Assembly (NCBI GenBank): GCA_963705525.1
Contig: CAVPJW010000001.1
Location: forward strand, 1-64,000
Origin: CAVPJW01 sp963705525
Lineage (GTDB): Bacteria; Acidobacteriota; Vicinamibacteria; Vicinamibacterales; CAVPJW01
DNA length: 64,000 bases
Direction: 5' to 3'
A program made the position numbers and the translations under genes. Below, one piece after another: positions 54,636 to 62,492 of this stretch; position 1 is the stretch's first letter; every line of letters starts with the position of its first letter. Below the pieces are notes generated by a model. That model did no database searches, had not been told where the DNA came from, and saw nothing but the letters and a program-made list of their open reading frames with translations.

Positions 54636-55999
54636 TGGGACTCTACAAGATATGTGAGCACGGTGGCCGAGCGCGGGACCGGTGTGAACACGCGTGGTGG
54701 GGCAGTTTCCGAGGCCGACGCGTCAGCCTTCCCAAGTGGGCCAATCGCGAGATCCGCTCGAAGGTTCAGGCTCAGGCGGCTCTGGATGAACTCAGGACAG
54801 CTATCCGGGACGGCACATTTGACCCCGAAGGCCTTCGCATTCCAGAGACCCATTCAGCGGACATGAAGTTCCGCGAATTCGCGGATCTGTACGCCGAGCG
54901 ATACGCCAGAGCGAAGGGTCTCGGCTCACTGAGGACCATTGAGTACAGGTTGAATCCCCTCAACGAATGGTTCGGCGAACGATTGCTTCGCGAGATCACG
55001 ACTGCCGATGTCGAAGACTTCCTGACACAGTTGAAGCGGCCGGCAATCCTGACCCGAGGACACAGGCTTGCGCGATCGCGCCGTCCGGCGACGATTAATC
55101 GCTATTTGTCGCTTCTCCGTCACATGTTCAACTGGGCGGTCGAGCGTGAGTATCTGGACCGTTCACCTTTCCGCAGGGGCAGCGTCGCGCTTATCAGACA
55201 GGAACGAGAAGACAATCGGCGGCACCGTAGGGTCTCGTCTGATGAAGAAAGGTCATTGCTCGACGTTGCGCCGAGTCATCTTCGGTCGATGATTGTGACG
55301 GCTTTGGATGCGGGCCTTCGACGCGGTGAGATGCTGGCCCTAACGTGGGCTGACGTGGATGCCCGACCTGGCTGGCTGCGTCTCCGTGGGGAAACCACGA
55401 AGTCCGGCAAGACCCGATGGGTCCCAGTATCTACCACTCGTTTGAAGGCCGCCCTTGACTTTCTGAGGCTCGATGCTGCCGGCAAGGAAAAGTCGGCCGC
55501 TGCGCCCGTTTTCAGCAATGAAGCCGGGGAACAGATTCGGCATTTCCGGACGGCTTGGGAAATGACGGTTCTGCGAGCCCACGGAGTCGAGCCTGAGTGG
55601 CAAAAGTCTGTCCGTGCTCTTACGCCAGACCGTCAAGAGGCGTTTCGAAGAATCGGTCTGCGCTGGCACGACCTGCGGCACGAATACGCATCTCGACTCG
55701 TCGAGCGGGGAGTCGCTTTGTCGCAGGTTCGGGATCTCCTCGGTCATGCATCAATCACCACGACCGAGCGCTATGACAATCAGAAACCGGAGGCTTTGAT
55801 GGCTGCTGCCAAGCTACTGGAGAGTGGTGAATCTTTCAAGAATCTTTCAAGATCGGACGCCCAATCCATCGATACGACAAGCGAGAGGCCCTCACCGGAT
55901 GACGCTAACGCGTTGGAAGATCAGGAGGAATCTGGTGGGGTGAGTGACGGGTTTCGAACCCGCGACCTCCGGAGCCACAGTCCGGCGCTCTACCCCTGA
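54635..55999 (+). CDS. int: tyrosine site-specific integrase of the tRNA-His island
   Basis: The 454-residue protein has an N-terminal arm-binding region, a SAM-like core-binding domain (KFREFADLYAERYARAKG) and a catalytic domain with the set R (ALDAGLRRGEML), K (KSGKTRWVPV), HxxR (WHDLRHEYAS), H (LLGHASITTT) and nucleophile Y (ERYDN). The last ~20 residues (VSDGFRTRDLRSHSPALYP) are encoded by the tRNA-His gene itself. An arm-type repeat TTTCAAGAATCTTTCAAG lies within its 3' end (55834-55851), matching both left-end blocks. Confidence 0.92.
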   Translation: MGLYKICEHGGRARDRCEHAWWGSFRGRRVSLPKWANREIRSKVQAQAALDELRTAIRDGTFDPEGLRIPETHSADMKFREFADLYAERYARAKGLGSLRTIEYRLNPLNEWFGERLLREITTADVEDFLTQLKRPAILTRGHRLARSRRPATINRYLSLLRHMFNWAVEREYLDRSPFRRGSVALIRQEREDNRRHRRVSSDEERSLLDVAPSHLRSMIVTALDAGLRRGEMLALTWADVDARPGWLRLRGETTKSGKTRWVPVSTTRLKAALDFLRLDAAGKEKSAAAPVFSNEAGEQIRHFRTAWEMTVLRAHGVEPEWQKSVRALTPDRQEAFRRIGLRWHDLRHEYASRLVERGVALSQVRDLLGHASITTTERYDNQKPEALMAAAKLLESGESFKNLSRSDAQSIDTTSERPSPDDANALEDQEESGGVSDGFRTRDLRSHSPALYP

Positions 56000-56011
56000 G
56001 CTACACTCACC
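55936..56011 (-). tRNA. tRNA-His (anticodon GTG), island attachment site
   Basis: The minus-strand cloverleaf has the extra 5' G(-1) typical of tRNA-His opposite C73, acceptor GTGAGTG/CACTCAC, anticodon loop CTGTGGC (anticodon GTG), T loop TTCGAAA and an encoded CCA. It stays functional because the island restored its 3' half. Confidence 0.96.
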
Positions 56012-56085
56012 GTGCGAGGGAAACCCAGATCTTAGCACACGAAAATTGTTCGCCGCCCAGGGCTAAAAGGCTCGTGATGCCATGC

Positions 56086-56205
56086 TTCCGAAGCCGGAAG
56101 CCGGAAGCCGGAAGCCGAAGCCGAAGCCGGAAGCCCGAAGCCGAAGCCCGAAGCCTGAAGCCAGAACCTGGAGCCTGTAGCCCGAAGCCTGTCGCCCCGC
56201 GTATA
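56086..56205. repeat. heptad intergenic repeat, GAAGCCG/GAAGCCC type
   Basis: At least 14 imperfect units of six or seven bases (GAAGCCG, GAAGCCC, GAAGCCT, GTAGCCC) run up to 15 bases before the start of the amidohydrolase. It is the longest array of this family in the window. Confidence 0.7.
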
Positions 56206-56215
56206 GTGACGGCCG

Positions 56216-57064
56216 ATGATCGTCGACTGCCACACACACGTCTGGGAGCATCCGGCACACCTCAGCGATCAGTTCATCAACGATGCCCGGGCGGTCGCCG
56301 GCGCCGGGTACAAGGACATCGCCGTTCGGCTCGATCAGCATTGGGCCACGATGGCCGCGGTCGATCGCGCCATCGTCCTGGGATTTCGTGCGCGGCACGT
56401 CGGCGTGCTGGTGCCGAACGAATACGTCGCGACCTACGTGAAGCAGCACCCCGAGAAGCTCATCGGGTTCTGCTCGGTCGATCCCGGCGATGACGATGCG
56501 GTAGAGCAGCTTGACTTTGCGGTGGGGACGCTCGGTCTTCGCGGCCTCAAGCTCGGTCCCATCTACCAGAACATTCATCCATCCGATCCTCGCCTTGCCA
56601 GGCTGCTCGGCCGTGCGGAGGAGCTCGACCTTCCCGTGCTCATACATCAGGGCTCGACGTTCTGCTGCAACGTGTCGCTCGAGGTCGCCAACCCGGTGCT
56701 CCTTCAGCCGATTGCGATCCGGTTTCCTCGTCTTCGCATCGTGATAGCGCACATGGGACATCCGTGGATTGCCGAGACGGTGGTCCTGATCAGAAAACAT
56801 CCGAGTGTGTTCGCGGACATCTCGGCGCTGCACTACAGGCCCTGGCAGTTCTATAACGCGCTCGTGACCGCGCAGGAATACGGCGTGCTCGGTCGGCTGC
56901 TCTTTGGATCGGACTATCCATTCACGACGCCGGCCGCGACGATCGAGGCTCTTCGCGGCGTGAACGCAATGGTCGCGGGCACGGCCCTGCCCAGGCTGTC
57001 CGAGGCCGCGATGGAATCACTCATCCACCGCGATACACTTCGGCTTCTGAACCTTGAACCTTGA
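56216..57064 (+). CDS. amidohydrolase-2 family TIM-barrel hydrolase or decarboxylase
   Basis: The 282-residue protein starts MIVDCHTHVWEH with the HxH metal motif and later shows IHQGST, AHMGHPWI and the terminal metal-binding GSDYPF. This family covers ACMSD-like decarboxylases and lactone hydrolases; the substrate is unknown. Its last residues NLEP are encoded by the heptad repeat that follows. An SDR gene comes 35 bases later. Confidence 0.85.
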   Translation: MIVDCHTHVWEHPAHLSDQFINDARAVAGAGYKDIAVRLDQHWATMAAVDRAIVLGFRARHVGVLVPNEYVATYVKQHPEKLIGFCSVDPGDDDAVEQLDFAVGTLGLRGLKLGPIYQNIHPSDPRLARLLGRAEELDLPVLIHQGSTFCCNVSLEVANPVLLQPIAIRFPRLRIVIAHMGHPWIAETVVLIRKHPSVFADISALHYRPWQFYNALVTAQEYGVLGRLLFGSDYPFTTPAATIEALRGVNAMVAGTALPRLSEAAMESLIHRDTLRLLNLEP

Positions 57065-57100
57065 ACCTTGAACCCTGAACTCTGAACCTTGAACCTCGAA
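57050..57100. repeat. heptad intergenic repeat, GAACCTT type
   Basis: Seven or eight tandem units, mostly GAACCTT with GAACCCT, GAACTCT and GAACCTC variants, bridge the amidohydrolase stop and the SDR start. It is the most regular array here. Confidence 0.75.
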
Positions 57101-57873
57101 TGCCTGGTGACTTCGAAAACAGTCGCGTCCTGATCACCGGGGCAGGCAGCGGCGTCGGGCGGGCGATGTCGCTGGGATTTGCCGTTGCCGGTGCCGATGT
57201 CTTTGCCGTCGATCTCGACGAAGCAAGCTGTCGGGAGACGGCGGCCGTCATCAGCGACGATGGGGGAAGCTGTACGCCGCTGGTCGCAGACGTGTCGGTC
57301 GTGTCCGAGGTACGCGCGGCCGTGTCCGCCGCTGGCGGGATCGACGTCCTCATCAACAACACGGCCACGTGGGCCGGAGACGGCCTCCTTCACGAAGTGG
57401 CGGAGGATGACTGGGATCACATCGTCGATGTCACGCTCAAGAGCGTGTACCTGTGCTGTCGCGAAGCGTTGCCTTCGATGATCCTCCGGCGAAGCGGCGC
57501 CATCATCAGCATCAGCTCCATCAACGCGCTGACGGGCATCCACCTGGCTGCGTATACCGCAGCCAAAGGCGGGATGATTTCGCTTACCAGGCTGCTGGCG
57601 CTGCAGTACGGGCGCTACGGCATCCGGTCGAACGTGATCTGCCCGGGCACCATCATGACGCCGAACTCAGTGGCGTACTATGCAGAACATCCGGATATCG
57701 CGGAGGATCTCCGGCGGCTCGTGCCAGGCGGCCGCCTGGGCGAGCCCGCCGACATCGTCGAGTGCGCGATGTTTCTCGCCTCCGATCGCGCGTCGTTCAT
57801 CAACGGCAGCGTGATGGTGGTGGATGGAGGGGCGTCGGCGATTCATCGGATCGAGGCGCTGTACCCGACATAG
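57100..57873 (+). CDS. short-chain dehydrogenase/reductase
   Basis: The 257-residue protein has the NAD(P) motif TGAGSGVG (residues 14-21), NNTAT, the active-site Ser in ISISSINAL, YTAAKGG catalytic Tyr-Lys and a C-terminal INGSVMVVDGG. It is a classical SDR; the substrate could be linked to the neighbouring amidohydrolases. A REP-like hairpin follows 6 bases after the stop. Confidence 0.9.
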   Translation: MPGDFENSRVLITGAGSGVGRAMSLGFAVAGADVFAVDLDEASCRETAAVISDDGGSCTPLVADVSVVSEVRAAVSAAGGIDVLINNTATWAGDGLLHEVAEDDWDHIVDVTLKSVYLCCREALPSMILRRSGAIISISSINALTGIHLAAYTAAKGGMISLTRLLALQYGRYGIRSNVICPGTIMTPNSVAYYAEHPDIAEDLRRLVPGGRLGEPADIVECAMFLASDRASFINGSVMVVDGGASAIHRIEALYPT

Positions 57874-57879
57874 CGAGGA

Positions 57880-57899
57880 CCCAGACCTGAAGGTCTGGG
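57880..57899. repeat. REP-like hairpin downstream of the SDR gene
   Basis: CCCAGACC and GGTCTGGG form a perfect 8-bp stem with a TGAA loop and are followed by CTAC. It may terminate SDR transcription. Confidence 0.65.
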
Positions 57900-57904
57900 C
57901 TACT

Positions 57905-57965
57905 TCTCGAGCCCTCAGACCCTTCGACCCTCAGACCTTGCGACCCTTAGACCCTGCGGCTCCTC
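57905..57965. repeat. heptad-like intergenic repeat, TCAGACC/TTAGACC type
   Basis: Six or seven units of seven to nine bases (CCTCAGACC, CTTCGACC, TTGCGACC, TTAGACC) lie between the REP hairpin and the end of the converging amidohydrolase. Confidence 0.5.
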
Positions 57966-57991
57966 GTCCCTTGCGACCGGGCCACCGTCGG

Positions 57992-58783
57992 TCACAGACG
58001 AATCTCGGAGACGAGCCGTTCGGCGTTGCCGCCCAGAACGGCGGCCAGGTCAGAGTCGGACGAGAACGCCGATCGAATCTTTGCCAGATTCCAGCGTCCA
58101 GCCGCCGCTCCTCCGATTGGAAGATCGGTGCCGAACAGGATCCGGCTCGCCGGTATGTGCTCCAAGGCAAACTGCAGATCTGCCACCTGCGCGCCGGAGG
58201 TCTCGAGGTACACATTGGGACAACGGACGGCCGCTCGCACGGCGTCGAGGAAGATCAATTTGCCGAAGTGTCCGATGATGAACGGTACCTCCGGGAAGCG
58301 CAGCGCCTGTTCCATCACCTGGAACGGCTGCGAGTACGGTGGCGTGCCCGTGTGGAAGAGGACAGGCACCCGGTACTGCTGACAGATCTCGAGGCAGGGA
58401 TAGAGGTACGCGCTGTTGGCCGGAAACGATTGCAGCCATGGATGAAATTTCAGTCCGCGAAGACCGAGCTCCTCGAGGCCTCGCCTGAGTTCGCGCGCGG
58501 CTCCGTCGGAATCCTCATTCGGGAACGTCGTCGCGAAGCCGACGAATCGATCGGGATGGTCGCTGACGGCCCGGCCGACTTCGTCGTTGGCCTTTCTCGT
58601 GTCGTTGAAGCCGTAGAGCCCGGCGAGCGTCAAGAGAAAGCAGCGCGCGACGCCGAGGTCGTCCATCAGCGAGACCAGCCGCATCGAGTCCCAATTCTCC
58701 GCGTCAGAGACCTTCGCGGTTTTCTTGTAGGCGTAATATCCACGCGTGTCCGTGATGAGGTGCACGTGGCTGTCGACGATCAT
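57992..58783 (-). CDS. amidohydrolase-2 family protein
   Basis: The 263-residue TIM-barrel protein begins MIVDSHVHLITD and shows KFHPW, LFHTGTPPYS, IIGHFGKL and the final LFGTDLPIG metal site. Its ATG overlaps the stop of the next upstream gene by four bases (ATGA type), so the pair is translationally coupled. The substrate is unknown. Confidence 0.85.
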   Translation of the reverse strand: MIVDSHVHLITDTRGYYAYKKTAKVSDAENWDSMRLVSLMDDLGVARCFLLTLAGLYGFNDTRKANDEVGRAVSDHPDRFVGFATTFPNEDSDGAARELRRGLEELGLRGLKFHPWLQSFPANSAYLYPCLEICQQYRVPVLFHTGTPPYSQPFQVMEQALRFPEVPFIIGHFGKLIFLDAVRAAVRCPNVYLETSGAQVADLQFALEHIPASRILFGTDLPIGGAAAGRWNLAKIRSAFSSDSDLAAVLGGNAERLVSEIRL

Positions 58784-59532
58784 GGTGCCTCGAGTCCGAG
58801 CAGACGCGCGCCGTTTCCTCCAAGAATCTTTTCGACGTCCGACGCCTGGAGACCTGGCAGCAACCGGATCTTTTCGATTTCAGAGCTGAACGTGCTGAAC
58901 GGATAGTCCGATCCAAAGAGCAGGCGATCGATGCCGATCGTCCGGACGATCGCTTCCAGGTTGCAGAGCTCGTTCTTCGAGGTCTCGGCCCAGAGATTGG
59001 GGCACGCCTGCAGGCAATACAGCACGTCGAAGTGAAAGTCCCATCCGGCATGTCCGAGAACGAAGCGTCCCTCGGGGTATCGCTCGGCGAGATCGGCCAC
59101 CTTGTACGGCATCGCGAGGATCGGTGCGCCGGCCGTGACGTAAATCACGAGGCCCCGCATGATGGCGGCTTCAACGACTGGGAAGACAAGCGGATCGTTG
59201 GCTTCGAATCCTTGAAGCAATGGGTGGAGGACCAGTCCTCGAGCGAACCGGTCGGCGTTCTTGTTCACCTCTGCAGTGGCCTTCCCACGCATCCACGGAT
59301 TCACCGTGCAGAAACCCGTGAATCGATCCGGGTGCGCGGCAACGAGGCCGTTGATGCCGTCATTCCCCTCGCCGACCGCGTAGGCGGCGAATTCACCAGC
59401 GGCCGAAACGACCGCTCGTTGGACGCCGTGCCGGTCCATCTCGTCCAGCAGGCGCGCGGGATCCATGCGGTACTCGCGAAACCGGAAGAACTCGCGGCTG
59501 AAGTGGCAATGGAAGTCGAGGATGGGCGGCAC
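58780..59532 (-). CDS. amidohydrolase-2 family protein, coupled to the neighbour
   Basis: The 250-residue protein starts MPPILDFHCHFSREFF with the HxH motif, then VLHPLLQGF, VLGHAGWDFHF and LLFGSDYPFSTF. It is related to the gene at 57992 and to that at 56216. The coupled pair probably handles related intermediates of one catabolic route. Confidence 0.85.
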   Translation of the reverse strand: MPPILDFHCHFSREFFRFREYRMDPARLLDEMDRHGVQRAVVSAAGEFAAYAVGEGNDGINGLVAAHPDRFTGFCTVNPWMRGKATAEVNKNADRFARGLVLHPLLQGFEANDPLVFPVVEAAIMRGLVIYVTAGAPILAMPYKVADLAERYPEGRFVLGHAGWDFHFDVLYCLQACPNLWAETSKNELCNLEAIVRTIGIDRLLFGSDYPFSTFSSEIEKIRLLPGLQASDVEKILGGNGARLLGLEAP

Positions 59533-59698
59533 AGGCTACCAGGCTACAGGCTGCGGGCTACTGGCTCCAGGCTTCAGGCCACAGGCTTCGGGTTCAGAAG
59601 GCGTGCGGGCCGAAGGATAGCAGAGAAGCCAGATCTCAGGCCGGAGCCACGCCCAAAGTCGAGAGGCCGAAGCCTGAAGCCCGAAGTCCGAAGCCTGC
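59533..59698. repeat. heptad intergenic repeat, inverted GAAGCCT type
   Basis: The divergent promoter region holds GGCTACA/GGCTTCA units on the left and GAAGCCT/GAAGCCC units on the right, so the arms are inverted. About 80 bases of plain sequence lie between them. Confidence 0.6.
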
Positions 59699-59710
59699 TA
59701 CCATCCTCCC

Positions 59711-60610
59711 ATGCAAACCGTCAGCGAACTCATGGAGCTCGTCCGGCTGCCGGCCGACGATCCAGGTCCGCCATTCCAAGCGTCCAAGCGCCGCTTTCCG
59801 GACGACGCGATGGCGCGCATCGAGATCCCGGAGGTCGAGACGCCGGAGATCTTCGCCGAGGTGGTCGCCGAGGCGGAGCGCCTCGATCTGCGCATCCAGC
59901 GCGTCTCACAGGGGACGGGCATCACGCTCCTGAGCGACGCCGAGATTCGTGACATGGCGCGCATGGGCGCCGAGCTCGGCATCGAAGTGTGCCTGTTCGT
60001 GGGCGCGCGCGCCACCCACGACATCGGGGCGCAGGCGTATGCGCCGGCGGGGAAGAGCGTGGGCCTGAGACTGCGCGGCGTGGCCGGCCTCGCGCACGGC
60101 CTCGAGGATGTGGTTCGCGCCGCCGAATGCGGCATCCGCGGGATTCTCGTCGCCGATGAGGGCCTGATGATGATCATCAACGAGCTTCGTCGGCAGAAGC
60201 AGCTGCCCGGCGATCTCAAAATCAAGTCGTCAGCGGCCCTGGCCGTCGTCAATCCTCTGGGTTGTCGATTGCTGGAACAGATCGGCGCCGACTCGGTGAA
60301 CCTGGCGTGCGATCTCACGGTTGGGATGGTCGCATCCATTCGCCAGGCCGTGGACGTGCCGCTCGACATCTATGTCGAGTCGCCGCCTCAACTCGGCGGA
60401 TTTGCGCGGTATCACGACTTGCCGGATCTGGTCCGCGCGGCGTCGCCCGTGTATCTGAAGTTTGGGTTGAAGAATGAGACGGCGACGGATCCTTACGGCG
60501 CGCACCTCAGAACGGTGGCGCTCGACCAGGCGCGTGAGCGCGTCAGGCGTGCGCGCCTCGGGCTCGAGCTACTTCGCCGGCATGGGCTCGATCCTACGCG
60601 TACGAAGTAA
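59711..60610 (+). CDS. TIM-barrel protein, possibly U32-peptidase-like
   Basis: The 299-residue soluble protein alternates strands and helices (KIKSSAALAVVNPLGCRLL, NLACDLTVGMVASI, VPLDIYVESPPQLGGF), resembling the barrel of U32-family proteins but without that family's Cys motif that I can see. A lyase or synthase of the same fold is possible. It converges with the transporter gene, 8 bases apart. Confidence 0.5.
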   Translation: MQTVSELMELVRLPADDPGPPFQASKRRFPDDAMARIEIPEVETPEIFAEVVAEAERLDLRIQRVSQGTGITLLSDAEIRDMARMGAELGIEVCLFVGARATHDIGAQAYAPAGKSVGLRLRGVAGLAHGLEDVVRAAECGIRGILVADEGLMMIINELRRQKQLPGDLKIKSSAALAVVNPLGCRLLEQIGADSVNLACDLTVGMVASIRQAVDVPLDIYVESPPQLGGFARYHDLPDLVRAASPVYLKFGLKNETATDPYGAHLRTVALDQARERVRRARLGLELLRRHGLDPTRTK

Positions 60611-60618
60611 CCGCGCGT

Positions 60619-62409
60619 CTATTGATCGCCGGTCGCGCCCCGCACGAAGAACCAGCCGGAAACAACGGCGACCCCAGTGGCGATCGCCACGATCACCCAT
60701 CCCCCGCTCATCATGCTGAAGAAACCGATGACCATGCTGAAGCAGAGGAGCACTCCCCAGAAGCAGGCTATCAGCGACTGCTGCAGCCGCGATGCCTCCT
60801 TGACTCCAAGAGAAGATCGGATCGGACCCCAGAATCCGATCGGTCGAACCGCCTGGTAGAAAGCGCGCAGCGTCTCTTCGGATTCTGGGCGTGTCGAAAG
60901 AGTCGCGGTGAGAATGGCGACCCAGCCCATCACGAAGAGGATGCTGAAGCCGACCCAGAACGGATAGACGGTCAGATCACCGAAGGCCGGCACCAGCCCG
61001 CTCAGGTTCCAGCCGAGCGCTGTGATTGCCCACTCGCGCAGTCCGCGCGGGATGGCGGCATCGGAACCGAACCACACCACGTATCCGGCCGGAAACGCGC
61101 CAAGCACGCCGACGATCTCGCCGAACACATTCGTCCGCCACCAGAACCATTTGAGCCACGCCAGCGGAAGTGGAAAGACAACGAGAGCGGAGTTGATGAA
61201 GAGCACCCATCGCTCCAACAGCTTCGCATCGATATTCGCGCCCCACACGAGCGCACCGACGAGCAGCACGGCCGAGAAGATGCGTCCCATGAGCACGTAC
61301 TCCCGCTCGGACGCCTGAGGTCGGAGGCTGAGCCTGTAGAGATCGTTCATGAGATAGCTCGCCGACCAATTGACGATCGACGAGAGCGCCGCCATGTAGC
61401 CGGCAACGCTGCCCATAACCAGGAGTCCAAAGAGCCCGACGGGCGCGTGCTGCCGGACGAGCTGGCCCCAGAGCTCGGCCGGTGCTTCGATCGTCTGCGG
61501 CGAGTACATCGCAGCCGCGGCGAGTCCCAGCAGAATGAACGGCACGAGCCTGACGACGAGGGCGAGAGCGGCGTTGAAGATCTGGCCCGTGACGGCATGC
61601 CTTTCGTTCCGCGCCGCCATGTAGCGCTGTGCCGTCCAGCCCTCGCCGGCAAATGGCGATCCCGCGAAGAAGAGTCCCTGAAGCGATAGAGCGACGACGG
61701 TTGTGCCGGTCAGGGTGGCGCCGATCGGCCACGGCGAGAGGAAGTCCGCGCCTCGCTTCGCCTCGATGGCCGCCCACACCGGCGCGAAGCCGCCTGCGCG
61801 CGATATCAGCAGCCATCCAAAAACAGTGTTGCCGACCATCAGCAGCACGAACTGGATGACGTCGTTGTAGACGACCGCAAAAAATCCTGAAAAGAGGAGG
61901 TACACCAGCGTGACACCGCCGAAGACCGCGAGGATCTGTCCGCTCGACCAGCCGATCACCGGTACGAGGGTCGCCGCCATCCACGCCGATGTGTACGCCA
62001 TCACCGACAGACCCCACGCCAGGCAGGCATACACGGCAAACAGATTCCGGAAAATTCTGGCGGGTCGGCCGCCGTATCGCCGCTCGATGAATTCTCCTGT
62101 CGTGACGACACCCAGGCGGCGCCACATCCTCGCCCAGAGCACCGCGACGAGCGGCATCCAGATGCACCACGTGACCCACGCCATCAGCCAGAGGCCGGAA
62201 AATCCCCCGAGGAAAAAGACCATCAGAAAGCCTTGACCACCGCCTGTGTACGCGGCGGTGTCCGAGAGACCGATGACCCACCAGGGCAGATCGCGTCCCG
62301 CGATGAAGTAGCTTTCGAGATTGCGCCCCGCGCGGCGCCTGAAGCTGAAGCTGACGATGAGGAGCAGCGCGCAGTAGGCGAGAAGGATGAGTGAGTCGAC
62401 CAGGTGCAC
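60619..62409 (-). CDS. sodium:solute symporter (SSS family)
   Basis: The protein has about 596 residues, 13-15 predicted membrane helices and the SSS motifs ESYFIAGRDLPWW and SDTAAYTGGGQGFL at the N-terminus, and YMAALSSIVNWSASYLMNDLY near residue 340. It should import a sugar, organic acid or amino acid with Na+, perhaps the substrate of the nearby amidohydrolases. The GTG at 62409 sits right before the first helix; an upstream GTG at 62472 would add 21 residues. Confidence 0.88.
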   Translation of the reverse strand: MHLVDSLILLAYCALLLIVSFSFRRRAGRNLESYFIAGRDLPWWVIGLSDTAAYTGGGQGFLMVFFLGGFSGLWLMAWVTWCIWMPLVAVLWARMWRRLGVVTTGEFIERRYGGRPARIFRNLFAVYACLAWGLSVMAYTSAWMAATLVPVIGWSSGQILAVFGGVTLVYLLFSGFFAVVYNDVIQFVLLMVGNTVFGWLLISRAGGFAPVWAAIEAKRGADFLSPWPIGATLTGTTVVALSLQGLFFAGSPFAGEGWTAQRYMAARNERHAVTGQIFNAALALVVRLVPFILLGLAAAAMYSPQTIEAPAELWGQLVRQHAPVGLFGLLVMGSVAGYMAALSSIVNWSASYLMNDLYRLSLRPQASEREYVLMGRIFSAVLLVGALVWGANIDAKLLERWVLFINSALVVFPLPLAWLKWFWWRTNVFGEIVGVLGAFPAGYVVWFGSDAAIPRGLREWAITALGWNLSGLVPAFGDLTVYPFWVGFSILFVMGWVAILTATLSTRPESEETLRAFYQAVRPIGFWGPIRSSLGVKEASRLQQSLIACFWGVLLCFSMVIGFFSMMSGGWVIVAIATGVAVVSGWFFVRGATGDQ

Positions 62410-62492
62410 GATGAGGGCCTTTGCGCGCTCTTCGAATGAGGAGCGGCATATCCTATACTGGCCAGCTTCCACTGTCGCGCACGGGTTCCTTG

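Noticed and set aside
56086..56205. Possible CRISPR array
   Set aside because: Units of about 7 bases with no spacers do not fit CRISPR. No array with 20-40-base repeats or any cas gene was seen in the window.
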